Assembly: GCA_947501215.1 (NCBI GenBank)
Contig: CANMUS010000002.1
Location: forward strand, 186,001 to 250,000
DNA: 64,000 bases
Reading direction: 5' to 3'
Source of the DNA: an uncultured Erythrobacter sp.
Lineage (GTDB): Bacteria; Pseudomonadota; Alphaproteobacteria; Sphingomonadales; Sphingomonadaceae
Shown here: positions 16,622-26,702 of the stretch, in pieces
How positions within the stretch are numbered: position 1 is the stretch's first letter
How the letters are laid out: each line of letters begins with the position of its first letter
Position numbers and translations under genes: made by a program
The notes under the pieces: model-generated
The model's database searches: none
Seen by the model: only the letters and a program-made list of their open reading frames with translations
Told to the model about the DNA's origin: nothing

Positions 16622-17776
16622 ATGCCCGAAAACATTGCTCTTTCCCCGGTTCAGGCAGCCGGTCTTTTCGACTTGCCGCGTGCCGCATCCGATTGCCGCA
16701 TCGTCGTCGCCATGTCGGGCGGGGTCGACAGCTCGGTTGTCGCTGCGTTGGCCGCGCGCAGCGGTGCGGAAGTGATCGGCGTTACGCTGCAGCTCTACGA
16801 TTACGGCGCGGCGACGGGGCGCAAGGGCGCGTGCTGCGCGGGCGACGACATTGCCGATGCCCGCGCCGTGGCAGACCGGCTCGGTATCGCTCACTACGTG
16901 CATGACCACGAAAGCGCGTTTCGCGAACACGTGGTAGAGGGCTTTGCCGATTCCTATCTCGCCGGGCAGACGCCGGTGCCCTGCATTCGCTGCAACATGG
17001 GCCCGAAGTTCACCGACCTGTTCGCCATGGCGCGCGAATTGGGCGCCGATTGCCTTGCCACCGGCCATTATGTCCGCCGCGTGATGGGCCCGGCCGGACC
17101 GGAACTGCACCGGGCCCACGATCCTGCACGCGACCAGTCGTATTTCCTTTATGCGACCACAGAAGACCAGCTCGCCTACCTCCGCTTCCCCCTCGGCGGC
17201 CTGCCCAAGGCCGAAGTCCGCCAGCTTGCCGAGGAAGCGGGGCTGCGAAACGCTGCAAAGCCCGACAGCCAGGACATCTGCTTCGTGCCCGACGGCGATT
17301 ATGCGAAGATCGTCAAGAAAATGCGTCCGGAAGGCGTGCGACCGGGCAAAATCGTCCATGCAACGACCGGCGAGGAACTGGGCGAGCATCGCGGCGTGAT
17401 CCATTACACAGTCGGCCAGCGACGCGGGCTGCAGATCGGTGGCCAGCCCGAACCGCTCTATGTGATCAGGATCGATGCCGAGAGCGCCGAGGTCCGCGTC
17501 GGCCCCAAGCGGCTGCTGGCAGTGACAGAGGTGCGCATCGGCGAAACCAACCGCATCGGCCCTCTGCCCGACAAGCCGCTGACCGCCAAGGTGCGCAGCC
17601 TCGCCAAGCCGGTGCCGGTCGAGCTCGACGGGCCCCTCAGTAAGGGTCGCAGCGCAAATCTGCGGTTCACGCAGCCTGAATACGGGGTCGCGCCGGGGCA
17701 GGCTGCTGTCATTTACGCAGACGACCGCGTGGTCGGCGGCGGCTGGATCGAGGCGACGGTGCCGGTCGAGGCGTAA
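16622..17776 (+). CDS. mnmA: MnmA, tRNA-specific 2-thiouridylase
   Basis: Thiolates U34 of tRNA-Lys, tRNA-Glu and tRNA-Gln using a persulfide from the IscS/Tus relay. The 384 residues include the PP-loop MSGGVDSS at 31-38, the tRNA/ATP region [13 protein letters not shown] with the first catalytic cysteine, the second cysteine in [13 protein letters not shown], and the C-terminal beta-barrel ending [24 protein letters not shown]. The ATG at 16622 was chosen over upstream starts because the family starts near here. It is divergent from the sciP pair. Confidence 0.96.
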   Translation: MPENIALSPVQAAGLFDLPRAASDCRIVVAMSGGVDSSVVAALAARSGAEVIGVTLQLYDYGAATGRKGACCAGDDIADARAVADRLGIAHYVHDHESAFREHVVEGFADSYLAGQTPVPCIRCNMGPKFTDLFAMARELGADCLATGHYVRRVMGPAGPELHRAHDPARDQSYFLYATTEDQLAYLRFPLGGLPKAEVRQLAEEAGLRNAAKPDSQDICFVPDGDYAKIVKKMRPEGVRPGKIVHATTGEELGEHRGVIHYTVGQRRGLQIGGQPEPLYVIRIDAESAEVRVGPKRLLAVTEVRIGETNRIGPLPDKPLTAKVRSLAKPVPVELDGPLSKGRSANLRFTQPEYGVAPGQAAVIYADDRVVGGGWIEATVPVEA

Positions 17777-17858
17777 ACCCGTGCGTTTCGGGTCGCACGC
17801 TCTTGCGTGATACCGGCGGATATTCAATGCGCTTGCATAGATATAAATCGAGGTCGGC

Positions 17859-18905
17859 ATGAGTGCGAAGCGCGCATTGATTACGGGTGTTACCGGACAG
17901 GACGGTTCGTTTCTCGCCCGCCTGCTGCTGGAAAAAGGGTACGAGGTTCACGGGGTCAAGCGCCGGTCCTCTTCCTTCAATACCGGCCGGATCGAGGACA
18001 TTTACGAAGACCCGCATCGCGAAAATCCGCAGATGCACCTGCATTTCGGCGATGTCACCGATGCCACCAACATCATCCGTGTGGTGCAGGAGGTCCAGCC
18101 GCACGAGATCTACAATCTCGCTGCGCAAAGCCATGTGCAGGTCAGCTTCGAGACGCCCGAGTATACCGCCAATGCGGATGGCCTTGGCACTCTGCGCCTG
18201 CTTGAGGCGATCCGCATCCTCGGCCTGGAAAACAGCACCCGCTTCTTCCAGGCCTCCACCAGCGAGATGTACGGGCTGGTGCAGGAAACGCCGCAGACCG
18301 AAACCACGCCGTTCTACCCGCGGAGCCCATATGCCGCGGCGAAAGCCTATGCGCACTGGATCACGGTGAACTACCGCGAGGCCTACGGACTGCACGCAAG
18401 CTGCGGGATCATGTTCAACCATGAAAGCACGGTGCGCGGCGAGACCTTCGTTACGCGCAAGATCACCCGCGCGGTCGCCGCGATCTCCCTCGGGCTGCAG
18501 GACCGGCTGTACCTCGGCAATCTCGACGCCCGGCGCGACTGGGGGCATGCGCGCGAATATGCCGAGGGCATGTGGCGCATCCTCCAAAAGGAGCGGCCAT
18601 CGGACTACGTGCTGGCGACCGGCGCCGCCACCAGCGTACGCGACTTCGCCCGCTGGGCCTTCGAGGAAATCGGTGTGTCGCTGGAGTTCCGCGGCGAAGG
18701 CGCCGAGGAGAAAGCCTTTTGCGCCGACAGCGGGCGCTGCCTGATCGAAATCGATCCGCGCTATTTCCGCCCGACCGAGGTCGACCGCCTGCTCGGCGAT
18801 GCGAGCAAGGCGAAGGCGGAATTGGGCTGGGAAGCGAAAACGCCGCTGCGCGAACTGGTCCGCGAGATGGTGCAGGCGGACATCGCCGGGATACGGGGCT
18901 GCTGA
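17859..18905 (+). CDS. gmd: GDP-mannose 4,6-dehydratase
   Basis: First step from GDP-mannose to GDP-L-fucose, a precursor of surface polysaccharide. The 348-residue protein has the NADP-binding [13 protein letters not shown] (8-20), the substrate-specific loop [15 protein letters not shown], the catalytic Thr-Ser-Glu in QASTSEMYG, and the YxxxK pair in [15 protein letters not shown] precedes the ATG. It is followed after 2 nt by fcl, so the pair is one operon. No glycosyltransferase or export genes sit beside it. Confidence 0.97.
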   Translation: MSAKRALITGVTGQDGSFLARLLLEKGYEVHGVKRRSSSFNTGRIEDIYEDPHRENPQMHLHFGDVTDATNIIRVVQEVQPHEIYNLAAQSHVQVSFETPEYTANADGLGTLRLLEAIRILGLENSTRFFQASTSEMYGLVQETPQTETTPFYPRSPYAAAKAYAHWITVNYREAYGLHASCGIMFNHESTVRGETFVTRKITRAVAAISLGLQDRLYLGNLDARRDWGHAREYAEGMWRILQKERPSDYVLATGAATSVRDFARWAFEEIGVSLEFRGEGAEEKAFCADSGRCLIEIDPRYFRPTEVDRLLGDASKAKAELGWEAKTPLRELVREMVQADIAGIRGC

Positions 18906-18907
18906 GC

Positions 18908-19846
18908 GTGCCAAGCTTTGCGCTCGACGGTAAACGCGTCTGGGTCGCGGGCCATGGAGGCATGGTCGGGCAGGCGCTCCTCCGCCGGCTGGAACGCGAG
19001 CCCTGCACCATCCTCACCGCACCGCGGAGTGTCGATTTACGCGACCAAGGCGCCGTGCACGAATGGTTTGCCGCCAATCGGCCCGATGCGGTGATCCTGG
19101 CCGCCGCGCGAGTCGGCGGCATCATGGCCAATGCCGAGCGTCCGGCGGAATTCCTCTACGACAATCTCGCCATCGCAACGAATGTGATCCACGCTGCGCA
19201 CCTGCACGATGCGGCGAAGCTGCTGTTTCTCGGCTCCTCCTGCATCTATCCGAAGCACGCCGAGCAACCGATCCGCGAAGATGCCCTGCTGACAGGCCCG
19301 CTGGAGCCGACCAATGAGGCCTATGCGATTGCCAAGATCGCCGGACTGAAGCTCGCTGCAGCCTACCGCGCGCAATATGGGCGGGATTTCATCTCCGCCA
19401 TGCCGACCAACCTCTACGGGCCGGGCGACAATTGGGATCCTGCATCGAGCCATGTCGTCCCTGCCCTGATCCGCAAGGCGCATGAGGCGAAGCTGGCCGC
19501 CGATGACAGCTTCGTCATTTGGGGCAGCGGCACGCCGCGCCGCGAGTTCCTGCATGTCGACGATCTCGCCGATGCCTGCGTGATGCTGTTGCGGCGTTAC
19601 TCGGACGATGCGCCGATCAATGTGGGCTCGGGCCACGACATCGCCATTGCCGATCTCGCGCGGATGATTGCGGATGTGGTCGGGTTCGAAGGCGCTATCA
19701 AGTACGACACGTCGAAACCGGACGGCACGCCGCGCAAGCTGATGGACAATTCCCGCCTGGCCGCGATGGGCTGGCAGCCGCGCATCGACCTGAGGGATGG
19801 CCTGCAGGATGCCTACGCAGCGCTCTTGCGCGAGACCGGCGCCTAG
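18908..19846 (+). CDS. fcl: GDP-L-fucose synthase (epimerase/reductase)
   Basis: Converts GDP-4-keto-6-deoxymannose to GDP-L-fucose, completing the pathway begun by Gmd. The 312-residue protein has a Rossmann motif [34 protein letters not shown], the YxxxK pair in [10 protein letters not shown], and [13 protein letters not shown]. The start is GTG at 18908, two nt after the gmd stop and in frame with the complete domain; earlier starts lie inside gmd. Its TAG overlaps the stop of the convergent hypothetical gene by 4 nt. Confidence 0.96.
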   Translation: MPSFALDGKRVWVAGHGGMVGQALLRRLEREPCTILTAPRSVDLRDQGAVHEWFAANRPDAVILAAARVGGIMANAERPAEFLYDNLAIATNVIHAAHLHDAAKLLFLGSSCIYPKHAEQPIREDALLTGPLEPTNEAYAIAKIAGLKLAAAYRAQYGRDFISAMPTNLYGPGDNWDPASSHVVPALIRKAHEAKLAADDSFVIWGSGTPRREFLHVDDLADACVMLLRRYSDDAPINVGSGHDIAIADLARMIADVVGFEGAIKYDTSKPDGTPRKLMDNSRLAAMGWQPRIDLRDGLQDAYAALLRETGA

Positions 19847-20187
19847 CCTTCCCACTCGTCCAGCACGCAAGCGTAACCCTCGCGCCAGGTGGCGGTCTCC
19901 GAAGCTACCAGTGGGATCGAGGCAGTCACGCTTTTCGCCTGCGGATTTTCGCTCAGGCTGACCAGCTCCATCCCGGCAAGCTTGTCTTTGGCGCAATCGT
20001 CCAGACTGCGCCCCGCGACGAAGCGGCAGGAACAGGCGACATGCGCGGCATAGGCCGTGCCGGTCGCGCCGGTCCGGCGCAGGCCGTCGCCCCAGACCGC
20101 CCAAGCGATCGCGCCCAGTCCGGCGATGATGATCGTGAGCCACAACCACAGGCGCAGTTTTCCAGAGCGTTTTTTGGCCGTTGCCAA
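19843..20187 (-). CDS. Hypothetical membrane-anchored protein
   Basis: Function unknown. The 114-residue protein has a basic N-terminus (KKRSGK), one transmembrane helix (about 11-31, [21 protein letters not shown]), and a periplasmic domain with several cysteines ([21 protein letters not shown]) that could form disulfides. The start is TTG at 20187, supported by AAGGA 7 nt upstream and by the absence of a better ATG. It is divergent from the serine hydrolase with a 29-nt gap and convergent with fcl. Confidence 0.7.
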   Translation of the reverse strand: MATAKKRSGKLRLWLWLTIIIAGLGAIAWAVWGDGLRRTGATGTAYAAHVACSCRFVAGRSLDDCAKDKLAGMELVSLSENPQAKSVTASIPLVASETATWREGYACVLDEWEG

Positions 20188-20216
20188 GTCGGATTCCTTC
20201 GTGCGAGTGACGCGTC

Positions 20217-21347
20217 ATGCCCCAGCGGACCGCCCCCCTTATCGCGCTTGTCCTCGCCGCCACAAGCCTTGCCGCGTGCGGCGGCTCCGGTCCTGCCGAA
20301 GAGCCGCCGCTGAGCGAGGAAGCGCTGGCGGCGGTGAAGGACGATCCGGGCGCGCCGACCAAGGCGTTGGCGCGCGAATCGGACCAGCTGTTCACGCTCG
20401 ACGGGCTGGGCGACACGCGGGCGCTGGTCGTCATGCACGGCGGCGAGATCGCCGTCGAACGCTATGGCGAAGGCTACGGCCCGCAGACGCGCTTCATCAG
20501 CTGGTCGATGGCGAAGACGGTGACTGCGGTAATGATCGGCATGCTGGTAGCGGACGGGCAGCTGCGGCTCGATGCCCCCGCCCCCGTGCCGCGCTGGCAG
20601 CGCACCGGCGATCCGCGTGCCGAGATCACCTTGCGCCAATTGCTCCAGATGCGCTCCGGCCTCGAACATACCGAGGCGGGCGATCCGCCCTACGAGAGCA
20701 GCGAGGTGCGCATGCTGTTCCTCGACGGACGCGACGACATGGCCGATTACGCCACCGCCCAGCCGCTCGAAGCGGAGCCGGGTTCGCGCTTCGAATATTC
20801 CTCGAACACCACGGTGATCCTGGCCGATATCGCGGCGCGTGCGCTGACCGAGAGCACCAATCCCGACGCGCGCCGCAAGGCGGTCGCCGACTATCTGCAA
20901 GCCCGCCTGTTCGGGCCGCTGGGAATGACCAGCGCCGTGCCGGAATTCGATCGCGCGGGCACGCTGATCGCGGGCAGCCTGATTCACGCCAATGCCCGCG
21001 ACTGGGCAAAGTTCGGCGAGATGCTGCGCAACAAGGGATCGGTGAAGGGCGAGCAGCTGGTGCCGCGCCAGTGGGTCGAAGAGATGCTCGAACCCAGCCC
21101 CGTCAGCCCGCACTACGGTCTGCAAACCTGGCTCAATCGCCCGTTACCCGATGGCGAGGAGCATCCATTGTTCCCCGACCGCGCGCCGCACAGCGCGTTT
21201 TCCGCGATCGGTCACATGGGGCAGTATATCTTCGTCTCGCCAAGCCAGAAGCTGACCGTGGTGCGCCTCGGCCATTCGGACGCGCCGCAGCGCAAGGCCA
21301 TGCTCCAGCAGCTCGCGGACATCATCGAGCTTTACCCGGCAGGTTAG
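20217..21347 (+). CDS. Serine hydrolase lipoprotein (class C beta-lactamase/esterase fold)
   Basis: Secreted, lipid-anchored serine hydrolase; its physiological substrate is unknown. The 376 residues begin with a signal peptide and lipobox LAAC (Cys21). They contain the active-site SxxK in SWSMAKTV and the YxN motif in FEYSSNT, so the catalytic apparatus is intact. The third lactamase element appears as HMGQ near residue 338, so beta-lactam hydrolysis should not be assumed. It stands alone and its end overlaps the convergent phzF-like gene by 4 nt. Confidence 0.9.
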   Translation: MPQRTAPLIALVLAATSLAACGGSGPAEEPPLSEEALAAVKDDPGAPTKALARESDQLFTLDGLGDTRALVVMHGGEIAVERYGEGYGPQTRFISWSMAKTVTAVMIGMLVADGQLRLDAPAPVPRWQRTGDPRAEITLRQLLQMRSGLEHTEAGDPPYESSEVRMLFLDGRDDMADYATAQPLEAEPGSRFEYSSNTTVILADIAARALTESTNPDARRKAVADYLQARLFGPLGMTSAVPEFDRAGTLIAGSLIHANARDWAKFGEMLRNKGSVKGEQLVPRQWVEEMLEPSPVSPHYGLQTWLNRPLPDGEEHPLFPDRAPHSAFSAIGHMGQYIFVSPSQKLTVVRLGHSDAPQRKAMLQQLADIIELYPAG

Positions 21348-22141
21348 GGCAGCAGGAAACGCCCTTCTACTACTGTGACGCAGGGGCCGGACAGGACGGC
21401 CCGGTCGCCTTCGCGGCGGCATGTAGCGTGTCCCCCGCGCTGCGATGCCTGGAGCGCGGTGAAGCTTTCGCACCCGAGCCGGTTGGTCCAGAAGTGTGTG
21501 AGCGCCGCGTGGGCCGAGCCGGTGAAGCTGTCCTCGTCGACACCGCCGCCTGGCACGAACACGCGGCTGACGACGTCGGTCTCACCGCCCTGTGCCGTGC
21601 AGATGAACTGGTCGTTCCCCAATGCCCGCAACCCGCGCATGTCGGGGTCGAGCCCGCGCACCGTTTCCTCGCTGTCGAACAGATAGATCCCGTATCCTTC
21701 GGGATTGAGCCAAGTCTCGCGCGGCTCCGCGCCCAGCAACACCGCCGCCTCGTCCCACGATCCGGGTTCGGTGGGGATTATTGGAAGGCCCAGTTCGTAG
21801 GCCGAGACCGCTTGCCTGACCTCCAGATTGCCCGCGCGCCGCGTGCGGAAGGTCACCCGCTCGCCCCCGTCGCGACTCAGCAGCACATGGCCGCTCGCCA
21901 ATGTCGCATGACCGCATAGTCGCACTTCCTCGGTCGGCGTGAACCAGCGCAATTCGAAATCGGCCTCGTCACTGGCATCGGGCACCACGAAAGCGGTCTC
22001 GGCGAAATTGTTCTCTTCGGCGATGGCCTGGAGAACGTCGTCCTCGGGCCACGCATCGAGCGGCATCACCGCGGCTTGGTTGCCGGCAAAGGGGCGGTCG
22101 GCGAAGGCGTCGACATGCCAATAGGGCAGTGCGGTGGTCAT
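21344..22141 (-). CDS. PhzF-family isomerase/epimerase
   Basis: Member of the PhzF/diaminopimelate-epimerase fold family. Most members outside phenazine clusters have no known substrate, and no phenazine genes are nearby. The 265 residues show WHVDAFADRPFAGNQAAV (about 7-24), the catalytic glutamate region AEENNFAETAF, WFTPTEEVRLCGHATLASGHVL, and the closing DSFTGSAHAAL. The ATG at 22141 overlaps the cation-exporter stop by 4 nt, so the two are co-translated. Confidence 0.92.
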   Translation of the reverse strand: MTTALPYWHVDAFADRPFAGNQAAVMPLDAWPEDDVLQAIAEENNFAETAFVVPDASDEADFELRWFTPTEEVRLCGHATLASGHVLLSRDGGERVTFRTRRAGNLEVRQAVSAYELGLPIIPTEPGSWDEAAVLLGAEPRETWLNPEGYGIYLFDSEETVRGLDPDMRGLRALGNDQFICTAQGGETDVVSRVFVPGGGVDEDSFTGSAHAALTHFWTNRLGCESFTALQASQRGGHATCRREGDRAVLSGPCVTVVEGRFLLP

Positions 22142-23073
22142 CCATCTTTCTCCAGCTTGGCGAATTCGTTGTCCTCGACCAGCGGATTGTCCGGCTCGTC
22201 GACATGACCCTCGGGATCGATATGGATCAGCAATTCGAGCCCGGGGAAGCGCTGGCACAGGTCGGCCTCCACCCGCTCGATAATGTCATGCGCTTCCTCC
22301 ACCGTCATGATCGGCGGCAGGTCGACATGGAATTGCGCGAAGTCGCGATGGCCGCTGGTGCGCGTGCGCAGATCGTGCAGGTTCGTAAGCTCGGGGTGCC
22401 GGGCCGCCGCTTCGACGAAGGCGAGCCGCTTGTCCTCCGGCCATTCGCGATCCATCAGGTCATCGACCGCATCGCTTGCCCCGCGCCATGCGCCCCACGC
22501 GAGCCACGCAGCGATGGCGAGGCCGAACAGCGGATCGGCAATGCCGAGCCCTGCAAACTGGTCCATCGCGAGCGCGGCGATCACTGCGAGATTGAGCAAC
22601 AGATCGGACTTGTAGTGCAGGTGATCGGTCTGGATCGCCAGACTGCGCGTCCGGCTCATCACATAGCGCTGCCACGCCAGCAGAGCGAAGGTCAGCGCGA
22701 TCGCGATCAGCGAGACGGCGATGCCCTCTTCCGCTGCCGCCGTTTCGACCGCGCCGGACAATTGCATGATTGCCCGCGTCGCGATCCCGAAGGCGGACAG
22801 CGCGATCAGCATGACCTGGAAAACAGCCGCCAGCGCTTCCGCCTTGCCATGGCCGAACCGGTGATCTTCGTCCGCCGGCATGGAGGCGATCCAGACGCCG
22901 GTGAGCGTGGCGATACTCGCGATGAGGTCGAGCGCGGAATCGGCAAGGCTGCCGAGCATGGCGGTCGAGCCGGTCCGCCAGCTCGCCCAGCTCTTCAGCG
23001 CGACGAGAATCACCGCCACCGTGATCGAGGCGAATGCTGCGCTGCGAGCGAGTCGGGTGCGGTCGTCGGTCAT
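22138..23073 (-). CDS. Cation diffusion facilitator family transporter (FieF-like)
   Basis: Proton-coupled exporter of divalent metal (zinc, iron or cadmium in relatives). The 311 residues have six predicted helices, the metal-site residues in GSLADSALDLIAS (TM2) and HLHYKSDLLLNLAV (TM5), the HRFGHGKAEALAA loop, and a C-terminal cytoplasmic ferredoxin-like domain with HVDLPPIMTVEEAHDI. The ATG is at 23073, 10 nt after the pdxH stop, so pdxH, this gene and the phzF-like gene probably form one transcript. Confidence 0.95.
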   Translation of the reverse strand: MTDDRTRLARSAAFASITVAVILVALKSWASWRTGSTAMLGSLADSALDLIASIATLTGVWIASMPADEDHRFGHGKAEALAAVFQVMLIALSAFGIATRAIMQLSGAVETAAAEEGIAVSLIAIALTFALLAWQRYVMSRTRSLAIQTDHLHYKSDLLLNLAVIAALAMDQFAGLGIADPLFGLAIAAWLAWGAWRGASDAVDDLMDREWPEDKRLAFVEAAARHPELTNLHDLRTRTSGHRDFAQFHVDLPPIMTVEEAHDIIERVEADLCQRFPGLELLIHIDPEGHVDEPDNPLVEDNEFAKLEKDG

Positions 23074-23083
23074 CGATATTACG

Positions 23084-23707
23084 TCACGGATAGAGCAGCG
23101 TGTCGTCCCACGCTTCCGTCGCGCTGCTGCGCGTAAACAGGCGCCGGTCGTGCAGGCGATACTCGCGGTCCTGCCAGAATTCGATCCGGCGCGGGCTCAG
23201 CCGAAAGCCGGTCCAGTGCGACGGGCGCGGAATGTCGCCCTCGGGATAGCGTTCCTCCAGCGCGGCCACCCGGTCGAGATAGACTTGCCGATCCGGCAAG
23301 GGGCGCGACTGGTCGCTGGCGGCCGAGCCGATCTGCGAGGCGCGGGGCCGAGAGTGGAAATAATCGTCGGCCTGGGCAGGATCGACTTCCTCCAGGGGGC
23401 CTTCGATGCGGATCTGGCGGCGCAGGCTCTTCCAGTGGAACAGCAGCGCGGCGCGCATATTGGCGCGGATCTGCTCGCCCTTGCGGCTTTCGGCATTGGT
23501 GTAGAAGACGAACCCCCCGCCCTCGCCCTGATCGACGCCGCGCGCTTTCAGCAGCACCATCCGGACCGACGGCATCCCATCGGCAGTGGCCGTCGCCAGC
23601 GCCATGGCGTTGGGATCGTTCGGCTCGCTCGCCTTGGCCTCGCCGAACCACACCTCGAACAGCGAGAACGGGTCCGCCTTGGGAATTGCGCTTTCGTCGG
23701 TCTGCAT
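23084..23707 (-). CDS. pdxH: Pyridoxamine 5'-phosphate oxidase
   Basis: FMN-dependent oxidase producing pyridoxal 5'-phosphate in the salvage and DXP-dependent routes. The 207 residues contain SVRMVLLKARGVD, GFVFYTNAESRKGEQI, RQIRIEGPLEEV, DDYFHSRPRASQIGSAAS and the C-terminal signature RIEFWQDREYRLHDR. All are characteristic FMN- or substrate-binding segments. The ATG at 23707 places the N-terminus where the family begins; the frame open to 23875 has no conserved sequence. It is divergent from the dnaJ-like gene. Confidence 0.96.
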   Translation of the reverse strand: MQTDESAIPKADPFSLFEVWFGEAKASEPNDPNAMALATATADGMPSVRMVLLKARGVDQGEGGGFVFYTNAESRKGEQIRANMRAALLFHWKSLRRQIRIEGPLEEVDPAQADDYFHSRPRASQIGSAASDQSRPLPDRQVYLDRVAALEERYPEGDIPRPSHWTGFRLSPRRIEFWQDREYRLHDRRLFTRSSATEAWDDTLLYP

Positions 23708-23891
23708 CGGGCGGGTCCTAGGCAATGGGGATCGGTTCAGGAGCAAAACGCAGGCGCGCCCGTTTGGGGCAAAACAGGTTCGCATTATGGAGACAATCGC
23801 TGCGCATCGGCCACCCCCTAACCGCATCCGTCCGCGTGGGAAACCACTCGCGCTTGCACGGATCGGCTGTTGCACCTAGCTAACACGCCTG

Positions 23892-24854
23892 ATGGCTACC
23901 AATTCCCGCGATCCCTATTCCACTCTCGGCGTCGCTCGCGGCGCGTCGGAGAAGGACATCAAGAGCGCCTATCGTAAGCTGGCGAAGGAGCTTCACCCCG
24001 ACCGCAACAAGGACAATCCGCAGGCTTCTGAGCGGTTCAGCCAGGTCACGCAGGCTTACGACCTGTTGTCCGACAAGGACAAGCGCGCCCAGTTCGACCG
24101 CGGCGAGATCGATGCCGATGGCAATCCGGCCAATCCATTCGCCGGTATGGGCGGGGGCGGCGGCTTCGGCGGGGCCGGTGGCGGGCAGCGTGGCTATCGC
24201 GCCGAAGATTTCCAGGGGTTCGGACAGGAAGCCGATCTCGGCGACATATTCGAAGGCCTTTTTGGCGGCGGCAGGGCGCGATCGTCTGGCATGGGCGGCG
24301 GCCCGTTCGGCGGTGGCCGCCGTGCGCCGCCACCCAAGGGCTCTGATATTGGCTATCGTCTGCGCGTCCCCTTCGTCGAAGCGGCGACGCTCAAAGACCA
24401 GCGCATTACGCTCGCCGACGGCAAGACCATCGATCTCAAGCTGCCCAAGGGGGTCGAGAACGGCACCCAGATGCGCCTGAAGGGCAAGGGCGAGCAAGGG
24501 CCGGGCGGCGCGGGCGACGGCCTGGTCACGATCGAGATCGACCGGCACAAGCTCTACAAACGCGATGGTGACGACGTGCGCTTCGACCTGCCGATTACGC
24601 TCGACGAGGCTGTGAATGGCGGCAAGGTGCGTGTGCCCACGGTCGATGGCCCGGTAATGATGACGATCAAACCCGGCACGGACGGCGGCACGGTGCTGCG
24701 CCTGAAGGGCAAGGGCTTCACCAGAAAGAACGGCACCCGCGGCGATCAGCTCGTGACGCTGGAGATCCAGCTGCCCGGCGATCTCGCGGAGCTTGCCAAG
24801 CGGCTCGAAGGCTGGAAGGACGACAGCGACCCACGCAGCAAGCTCGGGGTATAG
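23892..24854 (+). CDS. DnaJ-like co-chaperone (CbpA type, no zinc finger)
   Basis: Stimulates DnaK ATPase and delivers clients. The 320 residues comprise a J domain with HPD at 35-37 (YRKLAKELHPDRNKDN), a Gly/Phe-rich linker (about 75-150), and the two C-terminal beta domains. The Cys-rich zinc-finger module of true DnaJ is absent, which makes it a type II/CbpA protein. The ATG is at 23892. A CTTG box followed about 18 nt later by CCTAGCTA (around 23857-23886) could be a heat-shock-type promoter, but this is a weak match. The YihY gene follows after 4 nt. Confidence 0.93.
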   Translation: MATNSRDPYSTLGVARGASEKDIKSAYRKLAKELHPDRNKDNPQASERFSQVTQAYDLLSDKDKRAQFDRGEIDADGNPANPFAGMGGGGGFGGAGGGQRGYRAEDFQGFGQEADLGDIFEGLFGGGRARSSGMGGGPFGGGRRAPPPKGSDIGYRLRVPFVEAATLKDQRITLADGKTIDLKLPKGVENGTQMRLKGKGEQGPGGAGDGLVTIEIDRHKLYKRDGDDVRFDLPITLDEAVNGGKVRVPTVDGPVMMTIKPGTDGGTVLRLKGKGFTRKNGTRGDQLVTLEIQLPGDLAELAKRLEGWKDDSDPRSKLGV

Positions 24855-24858
24855 CCGT

Positions 24859-25878
24859 TTGAGTGCAAACGATCTTCCAAGCGAGGAAGAGCGCGAAGTC
24901 CAGTCGCTGTCCCCCGAGGCGCGCCGCCAGCACGCGGCGACCTTGCGTGGGCGCGTGGTCGAAAGGGTCGGACCCGGGACTAGGGCCTGGGAAGTCGCCA
25001 AGCGTACGGCCGTCGGCACCTTCAACGACGGCTTTATTCACGCGGGCAATCTCGCCTATCTGGCGATGTTCTCGATCTTCCCGTTTTTCATTCTCGGGGC
25101 AGCGCTGTTCTCGCTCATAGGAGAGGAAAGCGACCGCGCCGCATCAATCAACGCCATCCTCGTGACTCTGCCGCCCAGTGTCGGCAACGTCATCGAGCCG
25201 GTCGCGCGCGACGTCATTAATTCGCGCAGCGGCTGGCTGCTCTGGGCCGGTGCCGCCGTAGCGCTCTGGACGGTCGGCAGCCTGATCGAGACGATCCGCG
25301 ACATCCTGCGCCGCGCCTACGGCACCAAGCTGACCCATGCTTTCTGGAAGTACAGGCTGTTCTCATCGGGCGTAATTCTGGGCGCGGTGCTGCTGTTGAT
25401 GCTTTCCCTTATCGCGCAGATTGCGATCGGGGCGGCGCAGCAAGTGATCGAGGCCTATTTCCCCGATCTCGTCGACCGGGTCAGCGACCTGCGCCTTTCG
25501 CGCATCATTCCGGCGCTCGGCCTGTTCGGTTCGCTCTATCTCATCTTCTATACGCTGACCCCGTCACGATACCGCGCGCGTCGCTATCCGAAATGGCCCG
25601 GCGTGCTGTTCACGACCGTCTGGTGGATCCTAGTGACGACCCTGCTGCCCTTGGTGCTGCGCAGCTTCTTCACGTATAATCTTACCTACGGCAGCCTGGC
25701 CGGGATCATGATTGCGCTGTTCTTTTTCTGGCTTGTCGGCCTCGGCGTGGTTATCGGCGCTGAACTGAACGCGGCGCTCGCGGAGACGCCGGAAGAGGAA
25801 ATGAATACCATAGGCCAAGCGGACGACCGGAGACGGGCGGAGCTGGCGAAGGAAGCGGAAGAAGAGGGCACGGCATGA
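24859..25878 (+). CDS. YihY/BrkB-family inner-membrane protein (first of two)
   Basis: Polytopic membrane protein of unknown function (once mistaken for RNase BN). The 339 residues have a charged N-terminal region, then FNDGFIHAGNLAYLAMFSIFPFFILGAALF and five further helices, with the family motif PSRYRARRYPKWPGVLFTTVWW. The start is TTG at 24859, four nt after the dnaJ-like stop; no in-frame ATG precedes the conserved region. The stop overlaps the fabI ATG by 4 nt. A paralogue lies at 56.4 kb. Confidence 0.88.
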   Translation: MSANDLPSEEEREVQSLSPEARRQHAATLRGRVVERVGPGTRAWEVAKRTAVGTFNDGFIHAGNLAYLAMFSIFPFFILGAALFSLIGEESDRAASINAILVTLPPSVGNVIEPVARDVINSRSGWLLWAGAAVALWTVGSLIETIRDILRRAYGTKLTHAFWKYRLFSSGVILGAVLLLMLSLIAQIAIGAAQQVIEAYFPDLVDRVSDLRLSRIIPALGLFGSLYLIFYTLTPSRYRARRYPKWPGVLFTTVWWILVTTLLPLVLRSFFTYNLTYGSLAGIMIALFFFWLVGLGVVIGAELNAALAETPEEEMNTIGQADDRRRAELAKEAEEEGTA

Positions 25879-26684
25879 GCGGATTGATGCAGGGCAAGCG
25901 CGGGCTGATCATGGGCCTCGCCAACGACAAGTCACTGGCCTGGGGCATCGCCAAGAAGCTCGCCGAGCACGGCGCGGAGCTTGCGTTTTCCTATCAGGGC
26001 GAGGCGCTGAAAAAGCGCGTCGGCCCGCTTGCCGAACAGCTCGGCAGCGATTTCATGTTCGAATGCGACGTATCCGACATGGAAGCGCTCGACCGGGCCT
26101 TCGACACACTGAAATCGCGTTGGTACACGATCGATTTCGTCGTCCACGCGATCGGCTTCTCCGACAAGAGCGAGCTGCGCGGGAAATACGTCGACACCAG
26201 TCTCGACAATTTCCTGATGACGATGAATATTTCCGCCTATTCGCTGGTGGCGGTGACCAAGCGGGCCGCGGAGATGATGCCGAACGGCGGATCAATCGTG
26301 ACGCTGACCTATTACGGCGCGGAAAAGGTCATTCCGCATTACAATGTCATGGGTGTCGCCAAGGCGGCGCTCGAGACCAGCGTGCAATATCTCGCCAACG
26401 ACCTCGGGCCGCAGAACATTCGCGTGAATGCGATCAGTGCTGGGCCCGTCAAGACGCTGGCGGCGAGCGGGATCGGCGATTTCCGTTATATCCTGAAGTG
26501 GAACGAGCTGAACTCGCCGCTCCGTCGCAATATCACGATCGAGGATGTCGGCGGATCGGGCCTCTATTTCCTGTCCGACCTGTCATCGGGCGTGACCGGC
26601 GAGACGCACCATGTCGATGCCGGCTATCACGTCGTCGGCATGAAACAGGAAGACGCGCCGGATATCGCCCTCGACAAGGGCTGA
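25875..26684 (+). CDS. fabI: Enoyl-ACP reductase (NADH), FabI
   Basis: Last reductive step of fatty-acid elongation and the target of triclosan. The 269 residues show the FabI-type nucleotide loop GLANDKSLAWGIAKKL (14-29), VHAIGFSDKSEL, the catalytic Tyr-x6-Lys in YNVMGVAKAALE, and VNAISAGPVKTLAASGI with the substrate loop. It is third in the dnaJ-yihY-fabI run and coupled to yihY through an ATGA overlap. It is convergent with an exported hypothetical gene. Confidence 0.97.
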   Translation: MSGLMQGKRGLIMGLANDKSLAWGIAKKLAEHGAELAFSYQGEALKKRVGPLAEQLGSDFMFECDVSDMEALDRAFDTLKSRWYTIDFVVHAIGFSDKSELRGKYVDTSLDNFLMTMNISAYSLVAVTKRAAEMMPNGGSIVTLTYYGAEKVIPHYNVMGVAKAALETSVQYLANDLGPQNIRVNAISAGPVKTLAASGIGDFRYILKWNELNSPLRRNITIEDVGGSGLYFLSDLSSGVTGETHHVDAGYHVVGMKQEDAPDIALDKG

Positions 26685-26702
26685 ACCCCCAAAAATGCGC
26701 GC

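Noticed and set aside
17859-19846. gmd-fcl as part of a capsule or O-antigen island
   Set aside because: Only the two nucleotide-sugar genes are present. Flanking genes are housekeeping, and base composition does not look different by eye.
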